Origin: Litomosoides sigmodontis
Lineage: Eukaryota > Nematoda > Chromadorea > Rhabditida > Onchocercidae
DNA length: 64,000 nt
NCBI GenBank assembly: GCA_963070105.1
Contig: OY718806.1
Coordinates: 10,442,190 to 10,506,189 of the forward strand
Direction: 5' to 3'
The stretch's first letter is position 1. Each line of letters begins with the position of its first letter. The translations under genes and the position numbers were made by a program. Below are positions 49,823 to 62,584 of this stretch, one piece after another. Under the pieces are notes generated by a model. That model did no database searches. It saw only the letters and a program-made list of their open reading frames with translations, and was not told the origin of the DNA.

Positions 49823-52800
49823 TCAGTCACGTAGCTGAGCGGAAGCAATCGTCGTAACGAGTTCAAATTTCAAATTACTTGGAGGTAATTGCTTTTCTTC
49901 GTCCATCACCTCTGGCAACTTCATTCGTGGTAGCTGATTTTCCGGAACGTCACTATCTTCTCTCATTTCTGGAACAGAATTTTATATTATCAGCCAAACA
50001 AAAAGCTGATTAATGTGATTCTTAAATTTGCATCAGTCATTTTCATCAAATAACTTAACAATTACGAACTAGAAAAGGGAAGCGTTAAGTATCTGAGGTT
50101 GGCGGAAAATTAACGATTCTCCTGCTGTTCATGTACCTGCTGAGTCCACGGGTTTACGGCACATGAAAATATATCTTACCTTTTGTTTGGTTGATTATTG
50201 GCGTAAGTGACAGGAGAAAATTCTTTTGTCTAACCGGCAGCAATTTTAACCATACTGGCAGAGGTGATGGAGTGCTGACCGAATGCTGTGAATCTGGGGA
50301 TTGCAATGAAGTGTTTGGTGAATGTGCTGACATGACATTGACTACAGCCGTATTACGAACCGTAGGTTGAGGGGACAGCAAATTAAAATTCAGCTTTTCT
50401 ATTTCTGAATGACGTTCCACTTCACGGTTTGCATCGAGTGGATAGCGATCATTATTAACGAATTTGCACTGTTCAATGATAGATGATGACGTTTGAAAGT
50501 TGTGGTCTGCACTGCTGAAGTCGGAGAATGACGTCTCATTACTTCCACTGTTGCCGGTTGCACTTTCAGCGAGCTCATTTGGCCCAGTGCTAAGTAGAGC
50601 CTTCACGTATGATGAGGTACTTCGAAGCTCCTCTTCCACTTCATCGATCATAACGTTCATTGTCTGCATCGCTCTGTCGAGTTTTCTCCAAGAATCCCTT
50701 GCGCTAGTGTCTAATCCACTTTTCAATTTCAAGTGGCGAGTAACGGTTGGAAAAGAACGTGACGTGATTGTGGAAGGGCACTGAATGCGAGGCGGAATAT
50801 CAAAAGATGATCGGTGGCATATCCTTGGTGCAAATTCGCTTGTCCGCATCTGTTTCAATGAAGCATCAATGCTGGGGGCAGTACCACACACAAAACCCGA
50901 GGGTCGTAACTTCAGATTCATTGCTAACAACTCTTCGTCAGCAACATATGTCGGACAGAACCAACAGCGTGCTATGTATTCTGCCCTTATCAATACCTCG
51001 TCTGACACCTGCAATCGGTTGGTAATTTCTGCTTCTGAAACTTATCTGGAAATGTTACATTTCTAATCATTATCAAAAAAACTCTTGAGTATTCCGACCG
51101 ATACACAGCATGCACAGAGAAAATGTTTCGCGGTAGACAGTACCATTTACGAAATTTCAAATTAAAGCTTTGAAATTAAAAACAAAATCGACATGTTAGC
51201 TGCACCAACTTTTGTCTTTATAACATTCATTTGCAAATCTCGCTGCACTTCATTTCTGCCTATACTTTCTTGAAGTGTCTATAATAATGTATTAATGAGC
51301 GCAGCTGATTAAAACGAGTTTAAGAAAATGGTACCATAACATTTCATCTAAAATAAACTTCAAGTTTTATCAATGAAATTTTCGAGCTGCGTAAGATGTG
51401 GTAGTAGAACTAATTAACAGAATCAACGAACCACTTCCTTGAGCAAATGATTGCGCCAGCAAATAACATTTTCAGGGCAAAATTCACTCATGTGTGCAAA
51501 TGATGAACGAAAAGTAGACATGTAATCGAACAAATGATTTAACTGTTCGAAATCACTCTGATCAGCTTCCCTCATCCACCTGAAGCTCGTAAGAGATTGG
51601 TGAATTGGTTAGTATTGATTGATGAAGGATATATGACACGAAAACAAGGACAACTAGTCCCTCGAACTAAGTGGTGGAGCCACTAGGTTTCAACGAGGCA
51701 CTAAATTCATGGTTGCAAGTGCAGACAGGGACAAAGTTGCCATACGACATTCTCTCCCTAAAATGTGTTTCATGGCCCTTTTCGTTCTGCCCTCTCCCTT
51801 TCCTTCTCTCATTCCTCTCTTCCTTGTCTACCTATATTAAACACTAACAAACTCGTGCAAAGCTCAAGCTAAAGTTAAGTTTCGAAATTGCAAACTGCAT
51901 TGAAATACGTCGATATTGCGCAAACCATGCGCAATATCCTTATTGTGATAAATGTTGAAGTGCGACGCTGCTTAATTAACAGTGAAAATTTTAAGAGCAA
52001 GTTTGCAGGCGTGAAATTATATGCAATTTCTTAATCGATCATACTTGACTAATAAACCATATTCGTCGCTCTCCTCTTCTCCATTCAGTAAGTTGTAATA
52101 CTTCACTGTTGCTTGTTTTATTTGACCCTTAAAGCAATTTAGTACGAATTGTGCCTGAATCGATTATTTATCGTAATATTAATTGGAAAACTTTAATTTT
52201 TGAAAATTTTAACTGCCTTACGTTAGCAGCGAGGCTGTGCCGATGTTCTATCGAAGCAGCATCACGTATTACAAGACGCAGTATAATTAAAATAAATTTC
52301 AAGAAGCCGGGAATCCAATACGAAATTGATTTTGCGCTAGGTTTTTCGTAATTATTCTTCCTCAGAAATTTCCTGTCAAAATACTACACCACAAATGTTT
52401 TCATAAATTGCACATTTGAAAATACGATATGAGTTCCATTTAAATGATTTTAATTAATACAAAAAGGCGTCCTTTAAGGGACATACAGTAATACATAACC
52501 GGAAATTAAGAGGACATGTAAATTTTAATCCGGATTTTAACAAGAATTTGATAAACTGCATGTTCCAGAAAAAGCGCTAGAGGTGAATGAGTGAAGATTG
52601 CTGAAAGATTAATGAACAATGGACCTTATTAGTTATTGTTGCTTCCGCTGGCAATAGCTTTAGAAGAAAAGTTTATGTTATTAGTTCCCTCAAAGAATAA
52701 AGCAAATCACTCACTTCACATTCGCCATTTATTTCCAAGAATTTCCAACAGAAATGCTCTATACAAATGAGTAGTACATTAGCGTCGGATAACAAGCGTA

Positions 52801-54253
52801 TGTAAGCATGGATAAGAATCCATAAACGAACACAGCAATGCTGCTCCTCACCCAAACCGAAAACAGTTGTACACATATAAACAGGTGGTCGTGGTAGCTG
52901 CAAAATTTAACGTCCAATTCATTTCAAATCTAATTCATTTCGATTTAATTCAAAACGAACAACTTTGTTCATTTGGAGGAATGCCTTTTGAGTTAGTGAT
53001 AAATTCTAGCTTGAGATTAATTTGCAGCAAATGTCCCCTCATCAAATGGCATACCGATATATCGGCATTCACAAACAAAGGCATCACTGTCTGTATATTG
53101 CACATTTTCTTCAGTATTCGATTGAGTAGCGAATTCACCGACCGTGTCTCCGCTATCGCGTCCATTTGAAGCAATGAATCCGCTAATTTACCCCAGGAAA
53201 ATTGCATGCTTTGCATGCTTCCATATTCTGTTATCTCTCTTACGCTGTCCAGTTCGTTGAAAGCTATTTCAATGCGTCCCTCACAAAACATTTCCAAAAG
53301 TTTAAGTCTGAAATAGCACAGCATAGTTCTTTCCTCACAGAAAACTGACCAAAGATAAGCGAAATTTCAAGTAATTAGAGCTATTTGTTAACCGCTAATA
53401 ATTTTGAATTCCTTGGCACACACATTCATTATTGTTTCTCAGTTGATTTAGTAACATTATATGGTCCTCATTATGCGAATATTACATCATCCTGTCTGTC
53501 GTATTATTAATTATGCATAAATCACATTGCGCGATTGGTCGCATTATGTAAGTGAGGGGAGAGTTAAATAGAGATTGATCTCTGCCAATATTTAAATCTA
53601 AATTTGAAGTGTTAAGTGTTAGGGTAGTATTAGGTCGTTATAGAAAAAACAAAGATGTCTGTTGCAAGGATAAACCCTGATAATTGCTCCTCCAGGAAGC
53701 GTAGCATTGCTTGTGATTTGAGGTCACGAAATTGATCGCAATAATAAATAGCCTCGATGTGATGACCACAAGCCCACAGAAGCAGCGGTGGTGTACGTTC
53801 GTCGCATGCAGTCAATATTGTTTTTGTAATGTCAGCTGGCTTCAGCAGCACAAGTTTATCCAAATTAATGTCTGCAAAATTTACTAAAACGTCAATTTAA
53901 CGCAACCGTTAGAGCTCCTCCAAAGTATAATGGGTGTTTAAGACAGCAATGAATCGTACACTTACCGTAGTTCACATAATTGATAACTAACAGCTTATAA
54001 GAAACCTTCATTTCATACAGCGCAACTGTTAACGAAGTCGCTGTTTACCTGACGATGATTTTGGCCATTCATAGAGCGAAGGAAGTGAACCTGGATTTCG
54101 TGGTGCAAGTAGGGGGAAGCCAAGATAATATGCCGCAATTAGTCGAGCAAAATCAACTGACTGATCCGAAAACGGATCTTTTCTGAACACTTCCCATAAA
54201 TTTTCTAGGTGAGCAGGAATTGAAAGAAAAGCATTAGTGGCCAACATCATAGA
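49823..54253 (-). CDS. Unrecognised nematode protein, about 600 residues
   Basis: I do not recognise this family. Exons (minus): 54253 or 54250 to 54049, 53871-53676, 53307-53055, 52897-52715, 51008-50180, 49968-49823; all junctions close in phase and, from the Met at 54250, give about 602 residues. The N-terminal half looks globular and helical (LENLWEVFRKDPF, LLLWACGHHIEAIYYCDQF, FLEEQLSGLKLLEMFCEG), with no zinc-finger array or transmembrane segment. The large 829-base exon begins VSDEVLIRAEYIARCWFCP, has a short helix (WRKLDRAMQTMNVMIDEVEE), then a long Ser/Thr/Asn-rich, probably disordered region, and ends in a charged tail. It converges on cha-1 and diverges from pha-2. A further 5' exon at 55795-55606 probably belongs to it, but the joining intron does not close in phase without an extra small exon. 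Confidence 0.75.
51912..51938. repeat. 11-bp perfect hairpin in an intron of the unrecognised gene
   Basis: Arms 51912-51922 and 51928-51938 are exact reverse complements around a 5-base loop. It sits in the 1.7-kb intron between the fourth and fifth listed exons. Function unknown. Confidence 0.7.
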
Positions 54254-55605
54254 CTATAATAATAGTCATATCTGAAAAAAACATTTTGAATTTCCAAATT
54301 TCCGACCTAAATCAATCAATCATAATAAATTAATGTATAAAATAAGCGGTGTGAAATCTAGAAACTCAAAATCTCGCATGAGAAAAAGTATGAAATCTTC
54401 AGAAGCCTAATCACCCTAAATTATAACCATTTCTACACTGTTGAGAAATTGACAGGTGCAAAAAATTATGCAAAATAAATGGCAACTTTTAAAAAAATGG
54501 CAGGGAATGACGACGGTGAGGAAGGTGGGGGGGGAGGAAGCGTTAGGAAAATTGCAATTAATCGCAGCGTTTAGCAACTGCACGAATGCGTATTGCGCAG
54601 CGGACAAGCTATTTGCCTAGCAACGAACCCTCTCTCTACTTTTCCGATCTCTCGAATCGTTTTTACCATTGCTTTTCTCGTTAATCAGTTGCGGTGGCTA
54701 AAACCATGAATAATTTAGGTTGAATAGCTATCTGCATGCTAAAGGAGATTTGGAATAAATTGGAAGAATCATACTAGGGATAATTGAAATTCGAATTTAA
54801 AATGACTTCTACATTACTTAAACAAAAAAATGGAATTGCAAAGCAGTTTTGCATGGAAGAAAATTTTAACCAGACATTTAAATTACACTGCATTTCTCAA
54901 AAAAATTTGTGATGGTTTGTTTTTTCAATTTTATAAAATTTCGAAATTTCTTTCATTTGAAATGTCAATAATTAGCACGCCGTCATCATCTGTATTTTTG
55001 AAAATCTTTTAGCTGATTTTGTTACAGTATACCAGTTTCACCTATGTAGCAACTCACCCATATTACTTTTTTTGAAGCAAAAATTTTACGGAAATCTTTG
55101 AAAAATTCAAATTACACGGTATGCCATCTCATATGAAAACACTTACGTTTTGATCTAAAATCAAACATTATTTCAAAAAGCATTTATTAGCTGAAGTTTA
55201 GTGGAAGTTCTACGATTTTTAGTTTGCTCGTTGCTAGTCCAAATACAGCGGTACTGTTAAACTACAGACTGATATCCATTATTACAGGTACACAATAGAT
55301 GGATGACCTTTCAAGATTGCATTATTTAGCTAACGTAAGTATATGATTGGTAGCAGTTGGAGAGAGTGTGTAAGGAATGATGATGGTAGGGATCAATTTA
55401 CACTGAAGGAAACAACCGGCAGCGCAACATCCTCTCCTCTACCTCATACTACTCCACCTTCTGCATCAATCCAAAAAAATTTCGTGATCGTCATTGAATG
55501 GTATTTATACTTAGCAGCCCTCTCTACGAATAACATATATCGAAGACAAGGAAGTGGTACAAGGCAGATGAAGACGGACGAGATGGTGGAAGTGGAAAAA
55601 CTAAC

Positions 55606-55795
55606 CTATATAGTAGTTTTGCACGAACTCCACTGAGCAAATTGAGTGGGACCGGCTTCCAAGCGAATGTTCTCCAGTACCCTCCTTGAAGTACTTTGAA
55701 GTGCCGTCACTCATCATTAATCTCGATATCTGCACGAATGCTCTCTTCTCGGATACAATCCAATCAGAAATGGCATTTTCAACGAGAGGTGATAA
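55606..55795 (-). CDS. Probable upstream exon of the unrecognised minus-strand gene
   Basis: A 63-codon open stretch bounded on the minus strand by an acceptor (ATCTTGCAG) and a donor (ATATAG then GTTAGT). It starts LSPLVENAISDWIVSEKRAF and ends in phase 1, whereas the next downstream exon needs phase 0. An 8-base candidate exon at 55154-55147, flanked by TTTTAG and GTAAGT, would repair the phase exactly. No upstream exon carrying the start codon was found between here and pha-2. Confidence 0.5.
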
Positions 55796-56891
55796 CTGCA
55801 AGATACCGTAATGAGCAAATAATTCAATTATTCATCTGTTGTTTAATTTGTCTACGACTTTCTGCGTCTTTTTAACGCTAGATTTATCACCTCTGCAATA
55901 TGCCGATGTTCACCTCGAAAAGATTATCGCATGAAAAAGAAGCCCTTTGAACTAATACAACAAACCCCTAAATTCATCGCTCATTTATAATATCTACAGT
56001 TTCTTGCTTCCTTTTAATGCTTCAATTTTAATCCAAAGAGCAGCGATGAAAAGGTCCCCTACTTTAGGATTTCGCAAGTTTACACATGAATAAATCAAAT
56101 TAGGTATGTTTTAATTTTCATTTCCATGTTACGCATTTAATAAATTTTGATGCCACTGAAAAGTTATGTTGAAACAAATACTTCAAATTGAACTCAAAAC
56201 ATTTATGGTCGCTTTCTGTAAAAATGATTGGTTGGGTTTTAACAAATATAGTGAGCTCAGTGTTAAAATTCTGATAATAACAGACAGCATGCCATTGTCG
56301 CATTTTTCGGAATCACAATATTATGATAATAATATTTGGAAAGATGTCGGATTTGGAGCTGATAAGAAGTGGTGCTAACCGTAGTGACAATGATAACGGA
56401 GGAAGTATGATATGATGATAGATGATAGTGATTCACTGGAAGTGAAGTGATGAATGATGGAAGCGTCATCATAACACTTTGATGTCGGAAACAGAAATCA
56501 GTTTGATCAAAAAGCAGCATGTACTGTACAGATAGATATGTGCGTATCTCTGCTTGTACGTTTTATACGTTTCCTGTCATTCTGTACAGTGCGTACACAC
56601 CGACCTGCACACATATGCGTACGGTAATATCGGTGGGACAATCAAACGTCGATGAGGAGCTCCGCCTTAATGTGCTGACACTTGGAGTTTAATTTGGATC
56701 CGCCTATAGCAATTTCTCGAGATAACAACCGGACATGATCAGTAATAACTGAGTTTCAGAATCTGCAAAATAGGCCGCAACTCATCACTTCCCATTGAAA
56801 AGCAGTTCATACATGATTCTTCTGTAATCGATACTTTAAATATTTGAATAAAATTCATAATTTTTGATTTCCAGACGAACTATCTTGCAGA
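55796..56891. other. Spacer between the divergent unrecognised gene and pha-2
   Basis: About 1.1 kb that should include promoters in both directions, plus any missing first exon of the minus-strand gene. GAT/ATG-rich low-complexity sequence lies at about 56385-56475. No convincing coding exon was seen. Confidence 0.5.
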
Positions 56892-59703
56892 ATGTCTTTC
56901 TTTATTCACAATTTGTTGCAATCACCCGAAATTACCGAGCAGTCGCCAGCAGTCAGGTTTGGCTTCATTTTCTTCCTTTTTTTGGAACTTTTTCAATGAA
57001 GCAGAGGCACTCCCAAGATACCTTTAGAATCTACTGGTAGTTGTGACGTTCAGTGATTTTATTGTTCATTCAGAATCCACTCTCTGACCACAACTTATTG
57101 AAACTATGGGTGGAGTGATAGAAGTGGAAGTTCTTGTTTTGGTGAACTAAAGATGGGAACTTTCAAAGAAATAATTTCAAGGAATAAAATAACTCGCCAA
57201 GGCATGCTGGATTATTTCTTAACTTCCTCTACACAGTGACAAACAAGTATTTCAAAGGAATCTGTGTATAAATTGGTTTCAATCTCCACCAAATGTTCCG
57301 AATCTCATGAAGCTACTAAAATTTCTTCAATCTTGCCTATAACAAGGAAACAATTATGATCTCACTCTTCCATTTTAAATACCACCCATTTCTGAACCTT
57401 GATGTTTGGACAATTTCCATGCAGTGTATTTAGTTGCCTTGTCCTATTAAGTCTTGTCCGTCCTATTCAAGCAGTGAAGCTTGAAAAAGTTTTTAATTTT
57501 GATTAAGTTTTTTTTCAGATTCTAGGAAAAAAAAGAAATTCTGCTTAAACACAAATTATTGAAACGCCAAATTTTAATAAAAATCTTTTTCTGAACGCTA
57601 GAAAGTAAACTATTGACCTATTAGACATCTGTTCACTTCTAGCTCTCCCACTTGGAAAGCTTTGCAGTTACAGAAAATCAAATTAATTGCTTCTTATAAA
57701 ATTTCGTTTATAGGGCTACCATGAATGAAACAAGATTTTGTAGCGAGACATTTATGCCACGCAAGAGCCTGCAGGTGAGAGCATGTCCGACTAACTTTAT
57801 AGACCCTCCAGGGCGGTACCAGACAGTTCACTACGTTAGCACGGCTACTAAACACGCTGGACATCCAATTACCCGTTCAGGAAGCGAGAATTATCCAGTA
57901 ATTATCGGTGGGTATCTTAGAGTATTTCTCCTCATTATGGTTAAAAAAGTTTTGGCACTGTAAAATTCCACTGATCTGTAAGTTCGAAATGCACAATAAA
58001 TTTTTAAAATGCTAAATTTCGGAGTGTTAATAATGGTAGAAGAAAAATTGGTTGATTATTGCTAATAATTTATTGCATTATTATTTTGGCAAACACAAAA
58101 TACTTCTTTATATAATAAGTATATTTTTGCATTCACTCTTCTGAATCATGGCTAATATGTTTTTCTTTTAAATCTCCATCGGATCCCTGCTTCGAATCCA
58201 AATTTAGGACTTAAGAGGCAGTTTGCTTAATGTAAAATTATTGATGTTTCATGTGCCGCATTTCTCTTTAGAAACCTTATTTAAATTCGGTGGTAATTCA
58301 TTCAACTCTGGTTAGTAGTGGGATATTGTGTATCCTTTGAATTGAGAGGGATAATTTGATGAGACGTTTAATCGAGCCGATTAAGTTTTTGTGGCAATTT
58401 GTTACGCGAAAATATGAAAGGACTGCAATTAACCATTCTATCAGACTGTTTTGTTTTGTAGAGCTACTGAACTTTTGAGATTTCACTCCTCCCTTACCCC
58501 ATTGCATACCTCCTTATCGTTGCTACTTGCTCGATTTCTTGGTAGCTTTGTGTTGTTTGTTTAACACAGATGCGGGAAGCTTTTGATGCGAACGAGACGG
58601 CATCATTCCGCTTTTGTTGCACCCCTGTTGCAACTAGCTAGCGCTCTTTCCACACTTAAGCATATTCGACCGGAATAGTTGTACAGAATGAAAAGAGATA
58701 AAGGATGTGTGCGGCGAGCAGTAGTAGTTCAAGAGGACAACGATCCTCCATTGGCAAACAGACTTAGTTTGCCAGTTAGTTAAGAGGTGTATCTACAAAC
58801 GCTATTATATGATTCTGCATTTTGCAACACCGTATTCAAATATCCATGCGAAATAATGCAATGAATGCTTCTGAGAAAACCACTGATAACTCGATTCCAA
58901 AAGAGTGCAATTGGAAGTGAGATAATTAAATCAGTTTATCGCTTACTTTGATAAAATCGGCTGTGAGCTGGATATTTAAAGCCACCGTTATTTCCAGCAT
59001 GGGATCCACGACTGCCTTGGTTACAGTCATACATACAGAAGTCACAGCACAAGCGGAAAGGTGGTCAAATTCGATTTACGAATGAACAAACGGATGCCCT
59101 TGAACAAAAATTTGGCAACCACAAGTATTTGTCATCAGAGGAACGAAAGAAATTAGCGAGAAATTTGCAGCTTTCTGAAAGACAGGTTTTTTTTTTAAAC
59201 GTAGGCTAATAGTTTCAAAATGAATGAACTTATTTGCATTTGCTTGCTTCTTTGCAATAAGTTTGTAGGCAACAGCTCCTCATCGCTATCTACAGTTTGA
59301 TTCTATAGTGATATTTCTTCTTTGTTAGAAACTTTGACTTGCATCCAGATCCGTACTATTTAATCATTCTATTTTTATTAAACGTCTGTTTTTATTAAGC
59401 ATTATATTATCGTTGATTTTGCTGTTTTTCCTGGTACACATTTCTTGATAAGTTCCTGTACACGAAACCTTCGTTTCGTCGATATTTAGAAAAAAGAAAA
59501 TTGGATTCCATTTCGAATTACATGAAGTAAAATGATTTCAGGTTAAAACATGGTTTCAAAACCGACGAGCCAAATGGCGCAGGATTCGTAAGGATGAAGG
59601 AGACGATAGAATTCATTCTGATGCCATACTTCACCCAGTACCACAGCTTGTTCATTATGGGCATCAGCAGTATTACTCATCTTTTAAAACTCACGTGCGA
59701 TAG
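56892..59703 (+). CDS. pha-2: HHEX-class homeobox transcription factor
   Basis: In C. elegans PHA-2 is the HHEX orthologue needed for pharyngeal isthmus development. Exons 56892-56956, 57714-57907, 58998-59185 and 59542-59703 join in phase and give 202 residues. The homeodomain spans about 106-165: it opens RKGGQIRFTNEQ, continues YLSSEERKKLARNLQLSERQ, and ends VKTWFQNRRAKWRRIRK, with Trp48, Phe49, Gln50, Asn51 and Arg53 in place. The RKGG-Q-RF start and the preceding QKSQHKRKGG are hallmarks of HHEX rather than of NK or Hox proteins. The N-terminus (MSFFIHNLL) resembles the short eh1-like repressor motif near the HHEX start. The tail after the homeodomain is short and rich in His and Tyr. 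The ATG lies one base after a TTGCAG acceptor, suggesting a spliced leader or a non-coding first exon. Confidence 0.94.
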
Positions 59704-59964
59704 ATATTGAAGATCGATTTTGACTACTGTATACCTAGGTTCAACTCTCTCGTAATATGATGAAGTGTTTTCATCACATTGCTACAAAGTTAATTCTCTA
59801 ATTTTCATTCCAATACCATAGCGTTTTCTTTGGAGCATGTGCTATTACTACACCACCGTCAAATACCATACTGCAACTTCCAGCAATCATCGGATGATAC
59901 TTCACTCTTCGTGATTCTTACCGAAAACTTGTGCGTTTGCTCCGTTTCATCTCTTCAGTGTGTT

Positions 59965-59970
59965 AATAAA
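59965..59970 (+). terminator. Poly(A) signal for pha-2
   Basis: AATAAA occurs 262 bases after the pha-2 stop in an AT-rich stretch, a reasonable 3' UTR length. A second near-match follows at about 60080. Confidence 0.45.
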
Positions 59971-62408
59971 GTTTTCATACAATTTTTAGTGTAGTAAACA
60001 ACATTTCACAATGCTTTTTGGATAAGACAATTTGACATATTCTCATCTAAGATAGAAAACTGTATAACTGTTTGAAACAGGAATAAAATTTAGAAGAAAA
60101 GCCATTTGATGATGATTTAATTGTTTCCAATAAAAGCACAGAAGTTTTGGACAGTTAGATGCAGTTTTCAAATTACCGAATCGGAGTTTTTTTCTTTCAA
60201 GATTTACTTCGGAGTTTTGAATATAATTCAGTGAGTGGGTCTTATTGAATCAGAAAATTTATATAACATAGGTTTCTTAGCAAACATTTAACTAAATCTT
60301 TCCTGTATTTTCATTTCAAAACCTTTCTAACTCATTTATGTTCCTAATAATGGTTTCATAAATATCCATCATGACCGTTCTGGTAAAGCAAAACCATCTG
60401 AAAATAGAGGTGTTTGAACTATCGAGCCTTAATTTGCAATCACTGATAAAAAAATTTTCATTACAATTTCTTTTTTGGCCAATTGATATACTGAAATATA
60501 TATATACACTGAATACACTGAAACAAAAATTGATAAATATTCGTGATTAAGCAACAACATCTACCAGTTAGAGAAATAGTATTTAAGTAAATTTGCTAAT
60601 TATTAATCCATACATGCCACTTCGGTTTACTTTGGTCTCTTTCAAGCTAGCAATAGTATTTTCAGGTAATTCACCTTCATTTGCATTCGAAGTATGATTG
60701 GCAATTTCACGTACTTTCGATCGATGCATGTACCATAAAATATTCCAAAACATAGTTTTCTTAGTCTTATTTGCATAACGATGTTTACCTTGACTCTTAT
60801 TAACTACTAAAATTACTTATTGTTGAAATTGCATTACAGTCCGAGAACCAGATGTCTTCAGGAGGAGAGTGGCAGAACTGAGTGACTGCACAATGAGTGT
60901 TACCTTAATGTACAGTCTTATCTGTAATAACCTACTAACTCAGCAGATTCCTCTTTCATAATATTTATCTTAAATATATTTTTTAGTGCAAAAAAGTTGA
61001 AGAATCGAGAAATCCCGGGGAGGAAGTTGGAGCACAATGTGTTCACACTCGTCATCACGAAGAGAATGGATTTATTTCTATCCAAAACTCGAAAAGCTCA
61101 TAACAACCAGCCATACATATGTGCAACATTTCAAACTTTTAAAAACTATCAGATATGAAAATTAAAATAAGGATACGATCGCAAAAATAAATTGTCCTAA
61201 CCATTAGTAAACCTCAGGTGTACGTACATTCGTTCACGGTGCTTCTATGAGTAAGCATCTTCTTTTGCCTTCTGTCGCGAAAGATATTAGGGTGCAACTG
61301 AACTTCGACTTATCTTGCAAATATCACGGTGCTGAGGAGGTAAACGTTGGTTTCAGTTGTACTTCATTGCCTAATTATCAGTTGTGACAACGAGAACGAC
61401 AGCTGCTTCCAATGCGCCATTTTCATCATTTTCAGATTCATCGTTATCACCTATCACTGATAAAACAAGATCAACAATGAGAAAAATTCAGAAATAACAA
61501 AATTTAAATTAGGAATTCTGGATTAGGAAATTTCATATTTCCACTATGCGAACTTCTAAATCTTATTCAGTTTCAAATTGCTAAATTTCATAACGCGTAA
61601 CAATTTAAAATTGATTTCTTGGCACGCTGACGCGGCTGTAGAGTTGGAGTTCGCATTTCTTGATCGAATTCGCCTCTTTTAACTTTTGCTTCCCATAACA
61701 AGTTTCACAAACCAAAGCGAAATAAATTTAGGACGTCAGAGCAGACCAATTCATGTATTCAACATTTCACAGTCATGAGGGTGAGAGAGCAATTTTAATT
61801 CTTCATCCAGAGCCAAAAGACTGATTTCAAAAGTATTCGTAAGCGGAAAATAATTGAATCGCTATTTAAAGAGACGAGATCGATGATGTATTAACATCAA
61901 AAAAATTTGCCAAATTGAAATTCTCGTGCAATTATTTTATAAAAATTTATTTTCTCAGACTCCGCAATTTCTGAAATGTTTCCTGGACTAATTACTTTAC
62001 TGCCATTTAGGTTAATACTTTCCCATTCACAAAGAATAATTCAGGAGTGGCCTCCTCGGTCGTTTATTTTTAATGAATTCAAAAAAATATATGTGAAAAT
62101 AATGAGCACTTATATCATCCACACATGAGTGAACGGTGTGAACTTGAATTCGAATTTTAAAGCCAAATGTGAATAAATTTAAAAAAAAAAAACGAATTCA
62201 CCTAGTAGTAACGTAACTAATTAGTTTAACTACTGACTTCCGAAATTTTCAAAGTGTACAAAAAATAATTAAGAAAAAACTACATATGGAAGCACTGACA
62301 AATGTGAACAAAGCATTTAAATATTTGAAAAAAATATCCAGCTTTTTTCATCTGTATGAATAACTTCTATTGTTCATATAAACGGAATTGCAAGTATACG
62401 AAAAGGTA

Positions 62409-62414
62409 TTTATT
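62409..62414 (-). terminator. Candidate poly(A) signal for the right-edge gene
   Basis: AATAAA on the minus strand about 170 bases downstream of the stop at 62585. The context is AT-rich; the assignment rests only on position. Confidence 0.35.
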
Positions 62415-62584
62415 CAATTCCTTACCCAGCTTATGCGCAAATTATTAACAAGACAATAGAACCTGTGACCATTTTAAGCAGTGAAATTAATAAATACCAA
62501 GCGACCGTGGGTCATACGACCCCATTACTTAGGTATGTTTTACGATACGTCTGTTATTCAAGTCTTGCAGTTTAACTTTCGAAA

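Larger units (their letters stand above)
59704..62584. other. 2.9-kb spacer between convergent pha-2 and the right-edge gene
   Basis: AT-rich sequence with the 3' UTRs of two convergent genes. A short minus-strand frame at 61456-61371 (acidic, with a plausible acceptor) was considered as a terminal exon but has no partner exon. Nothing else coding was seen. Confidence 0.5.

Noticed and set aside
58185..58205. Box-B-like GCTTCGAATCC in a pha-2 intron
   Set aside because: No matching box A or cloverleaf can be drawn upstream, so it is not a supported tRNA.
61371..61456. Minus-strand terminal-exon-like frame with acidic residues
   Set aside because: It has an acceptor and a stop but no upstream exon with a matching phase; the nearest minus-strand gene already ends at 62585.
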